Part shown: positions 7,233 to 16,088 of the stretch, in pieces
Layout of the letters: each line of letters starts with the position of its first letter
Position numbering within the stretch: the stretch's first letter is position 1
Assembly: GCA_900548195.1 (NCBI GenBank)
Contig: URJQ01000010.1
Coordinates: 1-36,373 of the forward strand
Direction: 5' to 3'
Source of the DNA: an uncultured Prevotella sp.
GTDB lineage: Bacteria > Bacteroidota > Bacteroidia > Bacteroidales > Bacteroidaceae
DNA: 36,373 nt
Made by a program: the position numbers and the translations under genes
Notes under the pieces: model-generated
The model's input: the letters and a program-made list of their open reading frames with translations, nothing else
Database searches by the model: none
Told to the model about the DNA's origin: nothing

Positions 7233-9602
7233 TTATTTTTCCATAAAGTAGTTAAGGTCGATGATGTCCATAGCCGACTCGTCACCGAGAAGTCTCTTGG
7301 CGAAGTGGCGCCACATCTTGTGCTCAAAGAAGAGGTCAGACTTGCCGGAAAAGCCGTGGGTACACTCAGGGAGGGTGATCATCTCAAAGTCCTTACCAGC
7401 CTTGATGAGGGCATCAGCAAGACGGAAAGTGTGTGCAGGGTTCACAGTGTCGTCCATAAGACCTGTGAAGAGCATCAGTCCGCTCTTGTAATTCTTTGCC
7501 AGTTCCTGGTTAGGCTTTGTGGAAACGCTGTAGGAATACTCGGTATGTGTCTTTCCGTCGCTGTCCTTTACCTCCTTCTTATACTCATTGACACCGAAGT
7601 GGATTTCCACCCAGCCCTTGTTATAGACGCTGTTGTCATGGTTTCCGGCAGATGCTACCGCTGCCTTGTAGAAGTCTGGATAGGTCATTATGGCTGCTGC
7701 CGACATGAATCCACCGCCTGAATGGCCGTAGATACCTACCTTATTGATATCAATAAACTTGTATCTCTTGGCAAGTTGCTCGATAGCAGCCTTGTCGTCT
7801 GCGAGAGCATAGTCGCGCTGGTTGCCGTAACCGTAGGTGTGATATTCCTTGCCTCGCATTGGAGTACCGCCGCGATGACCTACTGTGATGACGATGAATC
7901 CGAGCTGAGCCAAGCGGGTATTCTTGTTATCATTGATTGTAAATCTGGATGGTACATACTCAAAATGAGGACCAGGATATACATTACTGATAATAGGATA
8001 AGTCTTGGTGCTATCGAAATCGGCTGGCTTCCACATCACGCCATAGAGGTCTGTGAATCCGTCAGCAGCCTTTACAGTAAATCTTTCAGGCATCTTCCAA
8101 CCGAGATCATATACCTTCTTGAGGTCAGGGTCTTCGAGTTTCATGATTACCTTGCCCTTCCTGTTTCTCACCACGTTCTTGTTTGGCATCTCAACGGTGC
8201 TGTAACTATCAACGTAGAAGTTATGAGTAGGGCTGAAACTTACATCATGAGAAGCATTCTCAGCAGTGAGCTTGCGGAGCGAAGACATACCTTTATCCAC
8301 GTTTACTCTATAGAGAATGTAGTAATAAGGGTCAACTCCCTTCTCCTTTCCATAGCCGTAGAAATATATTTCACGACGCTTCTCGTCCTTTGCAAAGACT
8401 GGTCCTGCCACCCAACCTCCTTCGGTAACGGTATTCTTGAGTTCACCAGTGGCAGAATCATAGAGATAGTAGTGCCCCCATCCTGTGCGCTCAGAGCGGA
8501 AAAGGATTTCCTTACCATCCTTGAGAAACTCTACGCAGCGCATCTGATAGTCGAGATAAGGCTTGTTATCCTCATGAATTACGACCCTTACATCACCAGT
8601 TTCGACGTTGACCTCACAGATATCAGTCTGATTCCAAGGGCGGTTATAGCGTTGGAAATAGAGGCGCTTACCATCTTGAGAAACATAGAGCACATCAATG
8701 TATTGGTCTGGCCAACGGTATGTGTCGATTTTCTTTATCTCTTTGGTTTTTACATTACCGATGAGAAGTTCGTATTGTGATACGTTCTTGTCGCCTGCAA
8801 GCTCAGCACGATACTTGACGAGTTCCGGTTTCGGAGTGAGGTTATTGATAAGGTACTGATAGTCCACCTTGCGGTTGTCCTCTCTTACAGCATAGAAATA
8901 ATGGCTGTTAGGAATCCACTTGGTGCCCTGTGCTCCAAATCTGCCTTCCAGCTTGCCTTCATCCTCGCGATTGAAAGTGTAGTCCTCGGCACCGTCGAAA
9001 GTGAGCTGCACCTCTGTGGTGTCCTGTCCTTTCTTTTCATTGCCTACCATATAGAGGTTGTGCTTCTTGGCATAGAGGAAATAGAGGCTGTCAGGAGAGT
9101 AGTTCATCCAGTAAGGTTCCACTTCATAACTGTCGTCCTTCTGCTTTTCCACAGTTTTAAGTTCCTTGGTGAAGATATTGTAATGGAAGTCGTATGAATC
9201 CATGCTGAACTCTATCGTCTTGTTGTCCTTGAGGAAACTGAAATATATTCCTGGCTCCTTGTAATTATAGGAACGGCGTGTGTAGGAAGCGACCTTGCTG
9301 AGAAGTTCCTTATTGTCAAACAACAAACGGTGCTCGCGCTTTGAAGGATTGACATAATAATAGCGAGTACCTTCGGAAGTAGTGAAGTTATAATAGAAAC
9401 AATCGGTCTCGTTGATAAAGGTTGGTGAGACTCTGGTAGAAAGCTTGAAAATAGGTGCCGCTTCAAGTTTTCGGAAGCGTTCTGCCAAGCGATAGTTAGC
9501 CTTTGTTTGGCAGAAAGCGTTGCTGCAAAGCAGCAACGCTCCTGTTAAAACAAGGGTCTTATGAAAAAGGGATTTTGGTAAATTCATGATAACGAATGTC
9601 AT
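7233..9602 (-). CDS. Exported S9-family serine peptidase (DPP type), second of three
   Basis: 789 aa, starting 3 nt after the stop of the preceding peptidase gene. A second start at M6 (9587) gives a more usual leader, MNLPKSLFHKTLVLTGALLL, with cleavage near SNAFC/Q; the A-rich tract before 9602 favours the longer form. A propeller domain spans roughly 40-500. The catalytic domain shows the substrate-stabilising tyrosine in VYPGP and the triad S628 (GHSGGG), D717 (MDDTVNP) and H749 (CTHGF). It is clearly a tandem paralogue of the 11963-9606 gene: long blocks such as PIIS-VYPGP, PMRGK-YHTYGY and ADALIKAGKDF are shared. Family knowledge points to dipeptidyl-peptidase-like cleavage of proline-containing peptides. 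Operon position links it to the SusC/SusD-type importer. Confidence 0.93.
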   Translation of the reverse strand: MTFVIMNLPKSLFHKTLVLTGALLLCSNAFCQTKANYRLAERFRKLEAAPIFKLSTRVSPTFINETDCFYYNFTTSEGTRYYYVNPSKREHRLLFDNKELLSKVASYTRRSYNYKEPGIYFSFLKDNKTIEFSMDSYDFHYNIFTKELKTVEKQKDDSYEVEPYWMNYSPDSLYFLYAKKHNLYMVGNEKKGQDTTEVQLTFDGAEDYTFNREDEGKLEGRFGAQGTKWIPNSHYFYAVREDNRKVDYQYLINNLTPKPELVKYRAELAGDKNVSQYELLIGNVKTKEIKKIDTYRWPDQYIDVLYVSQDGKRLYFQRYNRPWNQTDICEVNVETGDVRVVIHEDNKPYLDYQMRCVEFLKDGKEILFRSERTGWGHYYLYDSATGELKNTVTEGGWVAGPVFAKDEKRREIYFYGYGKEKGVDPYYYILYRVNVDKGMSSLRKLTAENASHDVSFSPTHNFYVDSYSTVEMPNKNVVRNRKGKVIMKLEDPDLKKVYDLGWKMPERFTVKAADGFTDLYGVMWKPADFDSTKTYPIISNVYPGPHFEYVPSRFTINDNKNTRLAQLGFIVITVGHRGGTPMRGKEYHTYGYGNQRDYALADDKAAIEQLAKRYKFIDINKVGIYGHSGGGFMSAAAIMTYPDFYKAAVASAGNHDNSVYNKGWVEIHFGVNEYKKEVKDSDGKTHTEYSYSVSTKPNQELAKNYKSGLMLFTGLMDDTVNPAHTFRLADALIKAGKDFEMITLPECTHGFSGKSDLFFEHKMWRHFAKRLLGDESAMDIIDLNYFMEK

Positions 9603-9605
9603 GTT

Positions 9606-11963
9606 TTATTTGGTCTGGAAAATGCTTTCCCAGTTTTCGAAACGACTGTCACCGATAAGATGCTTAGCGAAGTAGCGGTACATCTTCCACTCGAAATAGT
9701 CATCAGCAACACCGTAGCCGTGTCCGGCTCCAGGGATTACGAGCATATCGAAGTCCTTACCAGCCTTGATGAGAGCATCTGCAAGACGATAAGTGTTGGC
9801 AGGGTTCACGTTTGTGTCCATGTCACCGGTAACGAGGAGAAGGTGTCCCTTCAGGTTCTTTGCAAGTTCCTGGTTGGTCTTTACGCTGAACTGGTAGTCA
9901 TACTCCTTATTGCCATTGCTGTCAGTACCCTTTTCTACCTCTCTTACGCCATTGTAGCACTCACCCCAACCGCGGTTGTAGATGTTGTTGTCATGGTTGC
10001 CGGAGCAAGAGACTGCAGCCTTATAGAAGTCTGGATAGGTGAGGATAGCAGCAGCAGCCATAAAGCCACCGCCAGAGTGACCATATATACCTACACGCTT
10101 GACGTCGATGAAGTTATAGCGCTTAGCGAGATTCTCGATAGCAGCCTTGTCGTCAGCGAGAGGATAGTCGCGCATGTTGTTGTAGCCATAAGTGTGATAG
10201 TACTTACCACGCATTGGGGTATCACCACGGTGACCTACTCTGATCACGATGCATCCCATCTGAGCCATAGTGCTGCAGTACTGTTCTCCGAGAGAGAATG
10301 CTGAAGGCACGAAGCCATAGTAAGGACCAGGATATACCACAGAGATGATAGGATACTTCTTGTTAGGATCGAAATCAGATGGCTTATACATTACGCCATA
10401 GAGATCGGTGCGATTATCAGCAGCCTTAACAGAGAATACTTCTGGAGCAGTCCAACCGTCCTCGATTGCTTTGCTGAGGTCAGGCTTTGGAAGCTTGACT
10501 ACGATCTTACCATTGATATCCTTCAAGTTGATTACAGGAGCCATATCAGCTCTTGAGTAAGACTCTACGAAATAACGCTTTGAAGCGAGGAATGTAGCGT
10601 TATGCTGTCCGTTTTCTGTAGAAAGAGGAGTGATACCGCAACGGTCGATGTTTGCCTTATAGACCATGTAGTAGTGAGGGTTGATGCCCTTCTCTCTACC
10701 ATAGCCATAGAAATACATAGTACGCTTGAGGGTGTCGATAGCGCAGATATTACCTGCAACCCAGTCACCTGCAGTAATGGCATTCTTAAGGTTTCCGTTG
10801 CCATCATAGTGGTAATAGTGAGCCCAACCTGTACGCTCAGAGCGGAAGATGATGTCCTTACCATTGTTGAGGATAGCAGTGCTCTTGGCATGCTGGTCGC
10901 GATAAGGCTTATCAATCTCATGTATGACGGATTTGACTTCGAGAGTAGAGGTGTTGACAGATATGATATCCATCTCGTCCCAAGTACGCTTATTGCGCTC
11001 GAAGAAAATCAACTTACTATCAGGTGTGGCATGAACGAACTCTATATACTGGTCAGGCCATTTCTCGATAGGAGCCTTCTTTGCAGTGCGTTCCTTAACG
11101 TCGATGATGGTAAGGTCGTTCTGGACAACGTGCTTGTCGCCAGGATACTCATACTTGTAAGTTACAAGTGTTGGCTTTGGAGTGAGAGAATTGACTACCC
11201 AGAGGTCTTGGAGCTTGCGGTTGTCGTCTCTTACGATGAAGACGTGGCGGCTGTCATTACACCAACGTGCGTCAGTAGCGATTTCGCAGGTATCGTCCGG
11301 ATATTCCTCTTCTTCTCTTGGACTGCCGTAAGAGAAGTCCTTCACACCGTCGAAGGTGAGCTGAACCTCAGTGGTGTCCATGCCTTCAGCCTTGTTTCCC
11401 CTTACATAGAGGTTGTGCTTCTTGGCATAAAGGATATATTTCTTGTCTGGAGAAAACTTCATCCAGGAATATATATCCTCATTTGGCTCGTCCTTCTTTT
11501 CCTTCTCTACTTCAGAGAGAGTATTGTTATAACGATTGTATCTGTAACGCTTGCCGTCATTTTCAAACTCGAACCATGAGAGATCCTTTGCAAATTTCTC
11601 TGGTATTACCGGGAGATTGTTGATATCTACTGCCTGATGTGTCTTGAGATTGAGCTGCTCAGCCATAATCTTCTTGTCGAAGAGAGGCTCCTGCTTGCGC
11701 TTGTCCGGCTGAACGAGATAGAGGTCCTTGCCCTTTGCTGTCTCAAACTCATACCAGAAATTGTCTGTATTGTTAATCTCACGAGGCCATACAGAGAGAG
11801 AAACGCGTGTTCCCTTACCTCCGAGACCAAACTCCTTAAACTTCTTTGCCATTTCAAAGTTGGCAAATGGTTTATCTTCTGTCTGTGACAGTTTGCACTG
11901 TGCAGTGGCAGTGGCGCAGAACGCCACTCCCAATGCTGCTATCAAGAAAAATTTGTTTTTCAT
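9606..11963 (-). CDS. Exported S9-family serine peptidase (DPP type), first of three
   Basis: 785 aa with a signal peptide MKNKFFLIAALGVAFCATATA followed by Q. A DPPIV-type beta-propeller precedes the C-terminal hydrolase domain. The triad is S630 (YGHSGGG), D716 (GDMDTNV) and H748 (GAGHGYG); a tyrosine in VYPGP is placed like the oxyanion tyrosine of DPPIV. The double-glutamate motif that anchors the substrate N-terminus in classical DPPIV was not identified with certainty, so calling it strictly DPPIV would overreach. It begins 27 nt after the PKD-like lipoprotein gene and is followed 3 nt later by its paralogue, indicating one transcript with the SusC/SusD pair. Likely role: trimming proline-containing oligopeptides before or after import. 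Confidence 0.93.
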   Translation of the reverse strand: MKNKFFLIAALGVAFCATATAQCKLSQTEDKPFANFEMAKKFKEFGLGGKGTRVSLSVWPREINNTDNFWYEFETAKGKDLYLVQPDKRKQEPLFDKKIMAEQLNLKTHQAVDINNLPVIPEKFAKDLSWFEFENDGKRYRYNRYNNTLSEVEKEKKDEPNEDIYSWMKFSPDKKYILYAKKHNLYVRGNKAEGMDTTEVQLTFDGVKDFSYGSPREEEEYPDDTCEIATDARWCNDSRHVFIVRDDNRKLQDLWVVNSLTPKPTLVTYKYEYPGDKHVVQNDLTIIDVKERTAKKAPIEKWPDQYIEFVHATPDSKLIFFERNKRTWDEMDIISVNTSTLEVKSVIHEIDKPYRDQHAKSTAILNNGKDIIFRSERTGWAHYYHYDGNGNLKNAITAGDWVAGNICAIDTLKRTMYFYGYGREKGINPHYYMVYKANIDRCGITPLSTENGQHNATFLASKRYFVESYSRADMAPVINLKDINGKIVVKLPKPDLSKAIEDGWTAPEVFSVKAADNRTDLYGVMYKPSDFDPNKKYPIISVVYPGPYYGFVPSAFSLGEQYCSTMAQMGCIVIRVGHRGDTPMRGKYYHTYGYNNMRDYPLADDKAAIENLAKRYNFIDVKRVGIYGHSGGGFMAAAAILTYPDFYKAAVSCSGNHDNNIYNRGWGECYNGVREVEKGTDSNGNKEYDYQFSVKTNQELAKNLKGHLLLVTGDMDTNVNPANTYRLADALIKAGKDFDMLVIPGAGHGYGVADDYFEWKMYRYFAKHLIGDSRFENWESIFQTK

Positions 11964-11990
11964 GTCAATACTTGATAATAATTCTTGTTA

Positions 11991-13712
11991 TTAGAACTGA
12001 TAAATGAACTGCTCTGTAGCACGTCCTACCTTATAGAGAACGTCAACGATCTTGCCGAAGTTATTGTTCTTAACTTGGTCGTTAGGGAACTCCTGCTTGA
12101 GGTTTACAGCCTCGCAGTTACCCCAATCGTCCTCCTGTTCAATAACGGAGAAAATGTAGAACTCACCATTGTCGAGAGCTACACCGAGCTGTCCAGGGTA
12201 ATCATACTTCTGCTTGTAAGGGTCATTCTGCACGTCATTAGCATCGAGTGAAATGATGTCGTGATCGAATGTCTTGACAAGGATTCTGTCACCGAGCAAC
12301 TCTTCATAAGAGTTAGGGTCAGCACCGTACTGACAATAGTAGAGCTTATTACCGTCAGCAATCATGACATAATGCTTGTTCTGGAACACTGCCATGTCCT
12401 TGAAGTCAGAGATGAATCCGAAAGGACGCACATAGATATCTGTAATATAAGCCAACGGATCGTATGTGTAGTTTGCTTCTATGTGGCAGTTGAGCAGAGA
12501 GTACATTCCTGTAGATGGGTTCTTGGTCAGAGCAACGAACCACTGTGGAGGGTATGAATAGTCGAAATCAGCCTCCATAGAGCAGGTAGCAGGACGAAGG
12601 TCAACGATTTCATCCTCCATATTGGTAAAACTGTAATCCTGCTCAGTATCATTCACCACTTCATATACATCACCGGACTGGCGACGGCTGTTCTCGCTGA
12701 TTGCTGCTGAATTAGAATAACTGTTGGTTCTGCCAGCATCAACGATAGCCATCAGGCTGTTGTCCTCAGAAAGGGCAAGCATCGTCTGGCAATATGTGCC
12801 ACCATACTTATAGAATGGGAAGAGACGCTTGAACTTCATTCCGTTATTGATCGGCACATTGGTGAAGGTACCGATGTGGAAGTCGGAAGCATCAGGCTTG
12901 ACATTACAGTAGATGTAGCCATTCTCTGAACGCACAGCCTTCATGCTCCATGTATATGAGCATTCAGCAGGCTTGAAGTTTTCAGGAACGTCATCACCGA
13001 ACTCCTCGATGGTGTAGGTCTCGTGCTGCAGGCTCTTGCCATTGAGCTCTTCCCACTTGTCGCCTCTTACTACCAGTTCGTCATATTCATCAATGCCGAA
13101 TGAATCATAGTAGTCAGCCTCACCGATGGAGAGGGTAAGACCTGTAGGATTCATGCCAAGACTCTTGTTGACATCAAGCTTGAGGGAATTGTAGATGATG
13201 GAGTCTCTTTTTAGGTCTTCATTCTTGTATTTTATGTCATACGTCATTGAATTAGGAGTGATGAAGTTGAGCACTGCTCTGCCGTCATCTCCCTTTGAAA
13301 GTATGGCCCATCCTCTCTGGAACTCAGACATCACCTTTACAGTGGTGGTGATACCATATTTCAGTCCGGACTTGTTGTCAATGACATAGAAAGAGATTGT
13401 ATGCGTACCGCTCTCGTCGAAACTGAAAGTGCATTCCTTCTTGTCAGCACCTTCCTTTTTCTTTCCATCTACAGTCCATTCGTAGCTCACGTCCATATCT
13501 TCAGGCTTGTCGATGGTGAACTTGAAATCAGGACAGATGGTGAGCTCCTGACCGATGGAAAGGTTGTAGTTTTCTGAGATATTCTTAAAGTTGTATGTAC
13601 CACCTTCAATCTCGTTCACCTTGCTATAGTTGTAATTGTTGTCGTCATCAATACAACTCACCATGCAACCCATAGTTGCGAGAATGCAGGCAGATAAAAG
13701 TATTTTTTTCAT
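11991..13712 (-). CDS. PKD-like family surface lipoprotein
   Basis: 573 aa with a lipoprotein signal (lipobox MVSC, C20) followed by IDDDNN, an acidic stretch like the lipoprotein export signal that sends Bacteroidetes lipoproteins to the cell surface. Residues about 35-130 read as a PKD/Ig-like domain (WTVDGKKKEG, GTHTISFYVID). The remainder is beta-rich with repeated strand-turn blocks, possibly a propeller. Proteins of this family occur downstream of DUF4843 in SusC/SusD loci. Its role is probably binding or presenting substrate next to the importer. It lies 23 nt after the DUF4843 gene and 27 nt before the first peptidase. The ligand is not known. Confidence 0.82.
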   Translation of the reverse strand: MKKILLSACILATMGCMVSCIDDDNNYNYSKVNEIEGGTYNFKNISENYNLSIGQELTICPDFKFTIDKPEDMDVSYEWTVDGKKKEGADKKECTFSFDESGTHTISFYVIDNKSGLKYGITTTVKVMSEFQRGWAILSKGDDGRAVLNFITPNSMTYDIKYKNEDLKRDSIIYNSLKLDVNKSLGMNPTGLTLSIGEADYYDSFGIDEYDELVVRGDKWEELNGKSLQHETYTIEEFGDDVPENFKPAECSYTWSMKAVRSENGYIYCNVKPDASDFHIGTFTNVPINNGMKFKRLFPFYKYGGTYCQTMLALSEDNSLMAIVDAGRTNSYSNSAAISENSRRQSGDVYEVVNDTEQDYSFTNMEDEIVDLRPATCSMEADFDYSYPPQWFVALTKNPSTGMYSLLNCHIEANYTYDPLAYITDIYVRPFGFISDFKDMAVFQNKHYVMIADGNKLYYCQYGADPNSYEELLGDRILVKTFDHDIISLDANDVQNDPYKQKYDYPGQLGVALDNGEFYIFSVIEQEDDWGNCEAVNLKQEFPNDQVKNNNFGKIVDVLYKVGRATEQFIYQF

Positions 13713-13735
13713 ATTCTTATTATCTTTTAGTTTGG

Positions 13736-14506
13736 TTATCCCGCAACGGGAACTTCGATTAACATTCCAGTCTGTTCATCCTTGAGAGGGCCAAGGCCTT
13801 GGGCTTCTCTCTCTGCATTGATATTCTTGACTGTATTCTTGAGCTTGATGGCATACTTACGGAGCATCTGCTTGTTCTTGCCGTCGAAGACAACGTCGTC
13901 CTTCTTCAGTTCTTCAAGGAAGAGCTTGTACTTGAGTTCGGTATATTCACCGAGATAATACCATTCTACAGAGTTGCCAGGGTTTTCCTCGTTACCCACA
14001 TCATTTACTGACCACCAGTCAGGCTTGAAGAGACGGTCGGTCACAGAGATGATAGCGCGGGCATACTCTCTGGTGCCCTGTTTGATGATGCCTTCCTCCA
14101 CTACCTGAAGTGCAAGGTAGAAAGTCTTGGCAGCCATCTCAGGAGACTTCTTGAGGCGGACGCTGATGACATTCTCCTCTACTCCTGGCTTGATGACGCA
14201 GTCTTCAGGCAATACGTAGTAGTTTGCAGGGAGAGTGGTGCGTGCAGTGTCTGCTATGACGTGGAAGTGAAGGTCTTCTGTCTGCACCTGCCCGAATGAT
14301 GAAACAGGAATGGCAATCACAGCATCCTCCCCCTCATTGTACATTTTGAAAGATACAGTGGTGGTGTCCTTGGTGAAGTCCTTGTCGAAAATGACATAAA
14401 CTGTGTCATTTCCGTTGACAAGGATTCCTTCCTCAGAACATGAAACCATAGGCAGAGCAAGGCATCCTATAGCCAATGCTGCCAGTATATTGTTCTTTAT
14501 CTTCAT
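13736..14506 (-). CDS. DUF4843-family surface lipoprotein
   Basis: 256 aa. The lipobox PMVSC gives C23, followed by SEEG, consistent with surface export. The middle shows a beta-sandwich pattern with VSFKMYNEG, YYVLPEDCVI and ENVISVRLKKS blocks typical of DUF4843. The C-terminus becomes helical and charged (KYKLFLEELKKDD). DUF4843 proteins are known as accessory lipoproteins next to SusC/SusD pairs and are thought to sit on the outer leaflet, but no enzymatic function is established. It lies 26 nt downstream of the SusD-like gene and 23 nt before the PKD-like gene, so it is part of the same operon. The arrangement SusC, SusD, DUF4843, PKD-like is a recurrent four-gene unit in this phylum. Confidence 0.82.
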   Translation of the reverse strand: MKIKNNILAALAIGCLALPMVSCSEEGILVNGNDTVYVIFDKDFTKDTTTVSFKMYNEGEDAVIAIPVSSFGQVQTEDLHFHVIADTARTTLPANYYVLPEDCVIKPGVEENVISVRLKKSPEMAAKTFYLALQVVEEGIIKQGTREYARAIISVTDRLFKPDWWSVNDVGNEENPGNSVEWYYLGEYTELKYKLFLEELKKDDVVFDGKNKQMLRKYAIKLKNTVKNINAEREAQGLGPLKDEQTGMLIEVPVAG

Positions 14507-14532
14507 TTGATGAAATTCTAAATAGTGGGTAT

Positions 14533-16077
14533 TTACTTGATGTTGCTTTCAGAAGTTGGCTTTGGCAATACGAAGTTAGCTTCTGTAGGGAGGATTTCTT
14601 CACCGTTAGGATTAGGCAGGATACGGTTCAGACGCTTGTAGATGAATAATGTCTGACCTTCTCCGACGAACTCTCTGCGCATATCGCTGATAAGAGCTGA
14701 AAGGAAATCCTCCTTGGTGGAAACCGCATCAAGGTTAGGGCGTCTGATACCTCTGCCCATCTTCACCTTCTGGAGATACCACTTAGCCCAAGCACAAGCA
14801 TTTGCATTAGCTGGATCATAGAGGCACTCTGCAGCGATATAGTAAATCTCAGACATGCGTATGATAGGAATAATCTTGTTGTTGGCAGGACCGTATGTAG
14901 AGGTTTCGGACTGCTTCTTGTACTTCAAAGGACGATAGAAACGACCGTTAACCTTTGGCTCGAACTGATACTTCAGTCGCCAGTCCTCATTCTTCTCATC
15001 ACCGAAATAGGTATTGACCATATCGCCAGTCCAGCTGAGATAGTACTGTGAGTATTCATCAGAACCATCGGAACCGTGGTTGATCTGCTCATCCCAGTCT
15101 GTCAACTCTGTAGGAGAGTAGAGACCGAACATGATGTCCTCGTACATCTTGATGTTACCAGCCTGGATGTTCTCCGGACCGCTATACTGAGATGTCTCGG
15201 CTGCAAAGAAACCATACTTGTCTTCTTCGTCGATAAGTATCTTGGCCTGCTCGTATGCCTCCTTCTTCATGCCTGCATAGAGATATACTCGGGCAAGGAG
15301 ACCGGTGACAGCCCAATAGTTGAGACGATAGCCTCTGAGCACATAGAAAAGATTCTTGCCGGAAGCAGACTGCTCGAAGCGCTGGCTTGCAGTGGAGTTT
15401 GTGGTATATTCACCTTCATACTTGAAGAGACCTTCCTGAGCGGTCTTGAGATCTGCGATGACCTTTTCGAGACACTCGGACACGGACTTATTCTCATTGA
15501 CGTATGCAGGATAGTAATCTACGTATGGGATGTAGCCCTTGGTGCCAGGATTGGCAGCTGGAGCTGGAGCGTAAATACGGAGAAGGTCGAAATGAAGCAT
15601 AGCTCTCAGACCGATAGCCTCGCTGAGGATGAGCTTGCGCTCACGGTCGCCAAGATAGAATATGGTGGTATCAGCGGCTGCCTCCTGAGTCTTCTGGATA
15701 AGCTCATTACAGTTTGCGATGGCATTCCACGCAGAATTCCACATAGCGTCTGTGGTAGGAGTAAGCTGGGAGTTGGTGAAGTTGAGATTGGCAATCTTGT
15801 TCATTGCCTGACCAGCACCTGAAGTAGGAGTCTTCTTCATGCAATATGCCTGTCCCCATGCATCCACGATACCCCATGTCATGTTGCTGCCATAGAGATT
15901 GAAGGTAGCCATCTGGCGGTAGATACCGTTCAGAGCGGTCTGGTAACCTTCGCCTGTAGTGAACAGGAATTCTTCCTTGATCTGGTCTTGAGGATTAACA
16001 TCCAACCAGTCAGAGCATGATGTAAGGGAAAAACCCATTACTATCAAGGAGATAATGCTTAAATATATCTTTTTCAT
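14533..16077 (-). CDS. SusD/RagB-like nutrient-binding outer-membrane lipoprotein
   Basis: 514 aa. The leader MKKIYLSIISLIVMGFSLTS precedes the acylated C21 and the motif SDWLDVNPQDQI, the standard start of mature SusD-like proteins. Helical TPR-like segments and the C-terminal SusD region (SEIYYIAAECLYDPANA, then DMRREFVGEGQTLF) are present, and the length is ordinary for the family. It forms the lid of the SusC barrel and binds substrate at the surface. The gene starts 11 nt after susC. Linked peptidases rather than glycoside hydrolases suggest that the cargo is peptide, by analogy with RagB of Porphyromonas gingivalis; this is inference from context. Confidence 0.94.
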   Translation of the reverse strand: MKKIYLSIISLIVMGFSLTSCSDWLDVNPQDQIKEEFLFTTGEGYQTALNGIYRQMATFNLYGSNMTWGIVDAWGQAYCMKKTPTSGAGQAMNKIANLNFTNSQLTPTTDAMWNSAWNAIANCNELIQKTQEAAADTTIFYLGDRERKLILSEAIGLRAMLHFDLLRIYAPAPAANPGTKGYIPYVDYYPAYVNENKSVSECLEKVIADLKTAQEGLFKYEGEYTTNSTASQRFEQSASGKNLFYVLRGYRLNYWAVTGLLARVYLYAGMKKEAYEQAKILIDEEDKYGFFAAETSQYSGPENIQAGNIKMYEDIMFGLYSPTELTDWDEQINHGSDGSDEYSQYYLSWTGDMVNTYFGDEKNEDWRLKYQFEPKVNGRFYRPLKYKKQSETSTYGPANNKIIPIIRMSEIYYIAAECLYDPANANACAWAKWYLQKVKMGRGIRRPNLDAVSTKEDFLSALISDMRREFVGEGQTLFIYKRLNRILPNPNGEEILPTEANFVLPKPTSESNIK

Positions 16078-16088
16078 TTTGTTCAGAA

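Noticed and set aside
7722..8780. 352-aa plus-strand open frame opposite the second peptidase
   Set aside because: Antisense shadow of a well-supported gene; the residues show no domain pattern.
10602..11579. 325-aa plus-strand open frame opposite the first peptidase
   Set aside because: Same antisense artefact; it arises in the same kind of place as the frame in the paralogue.
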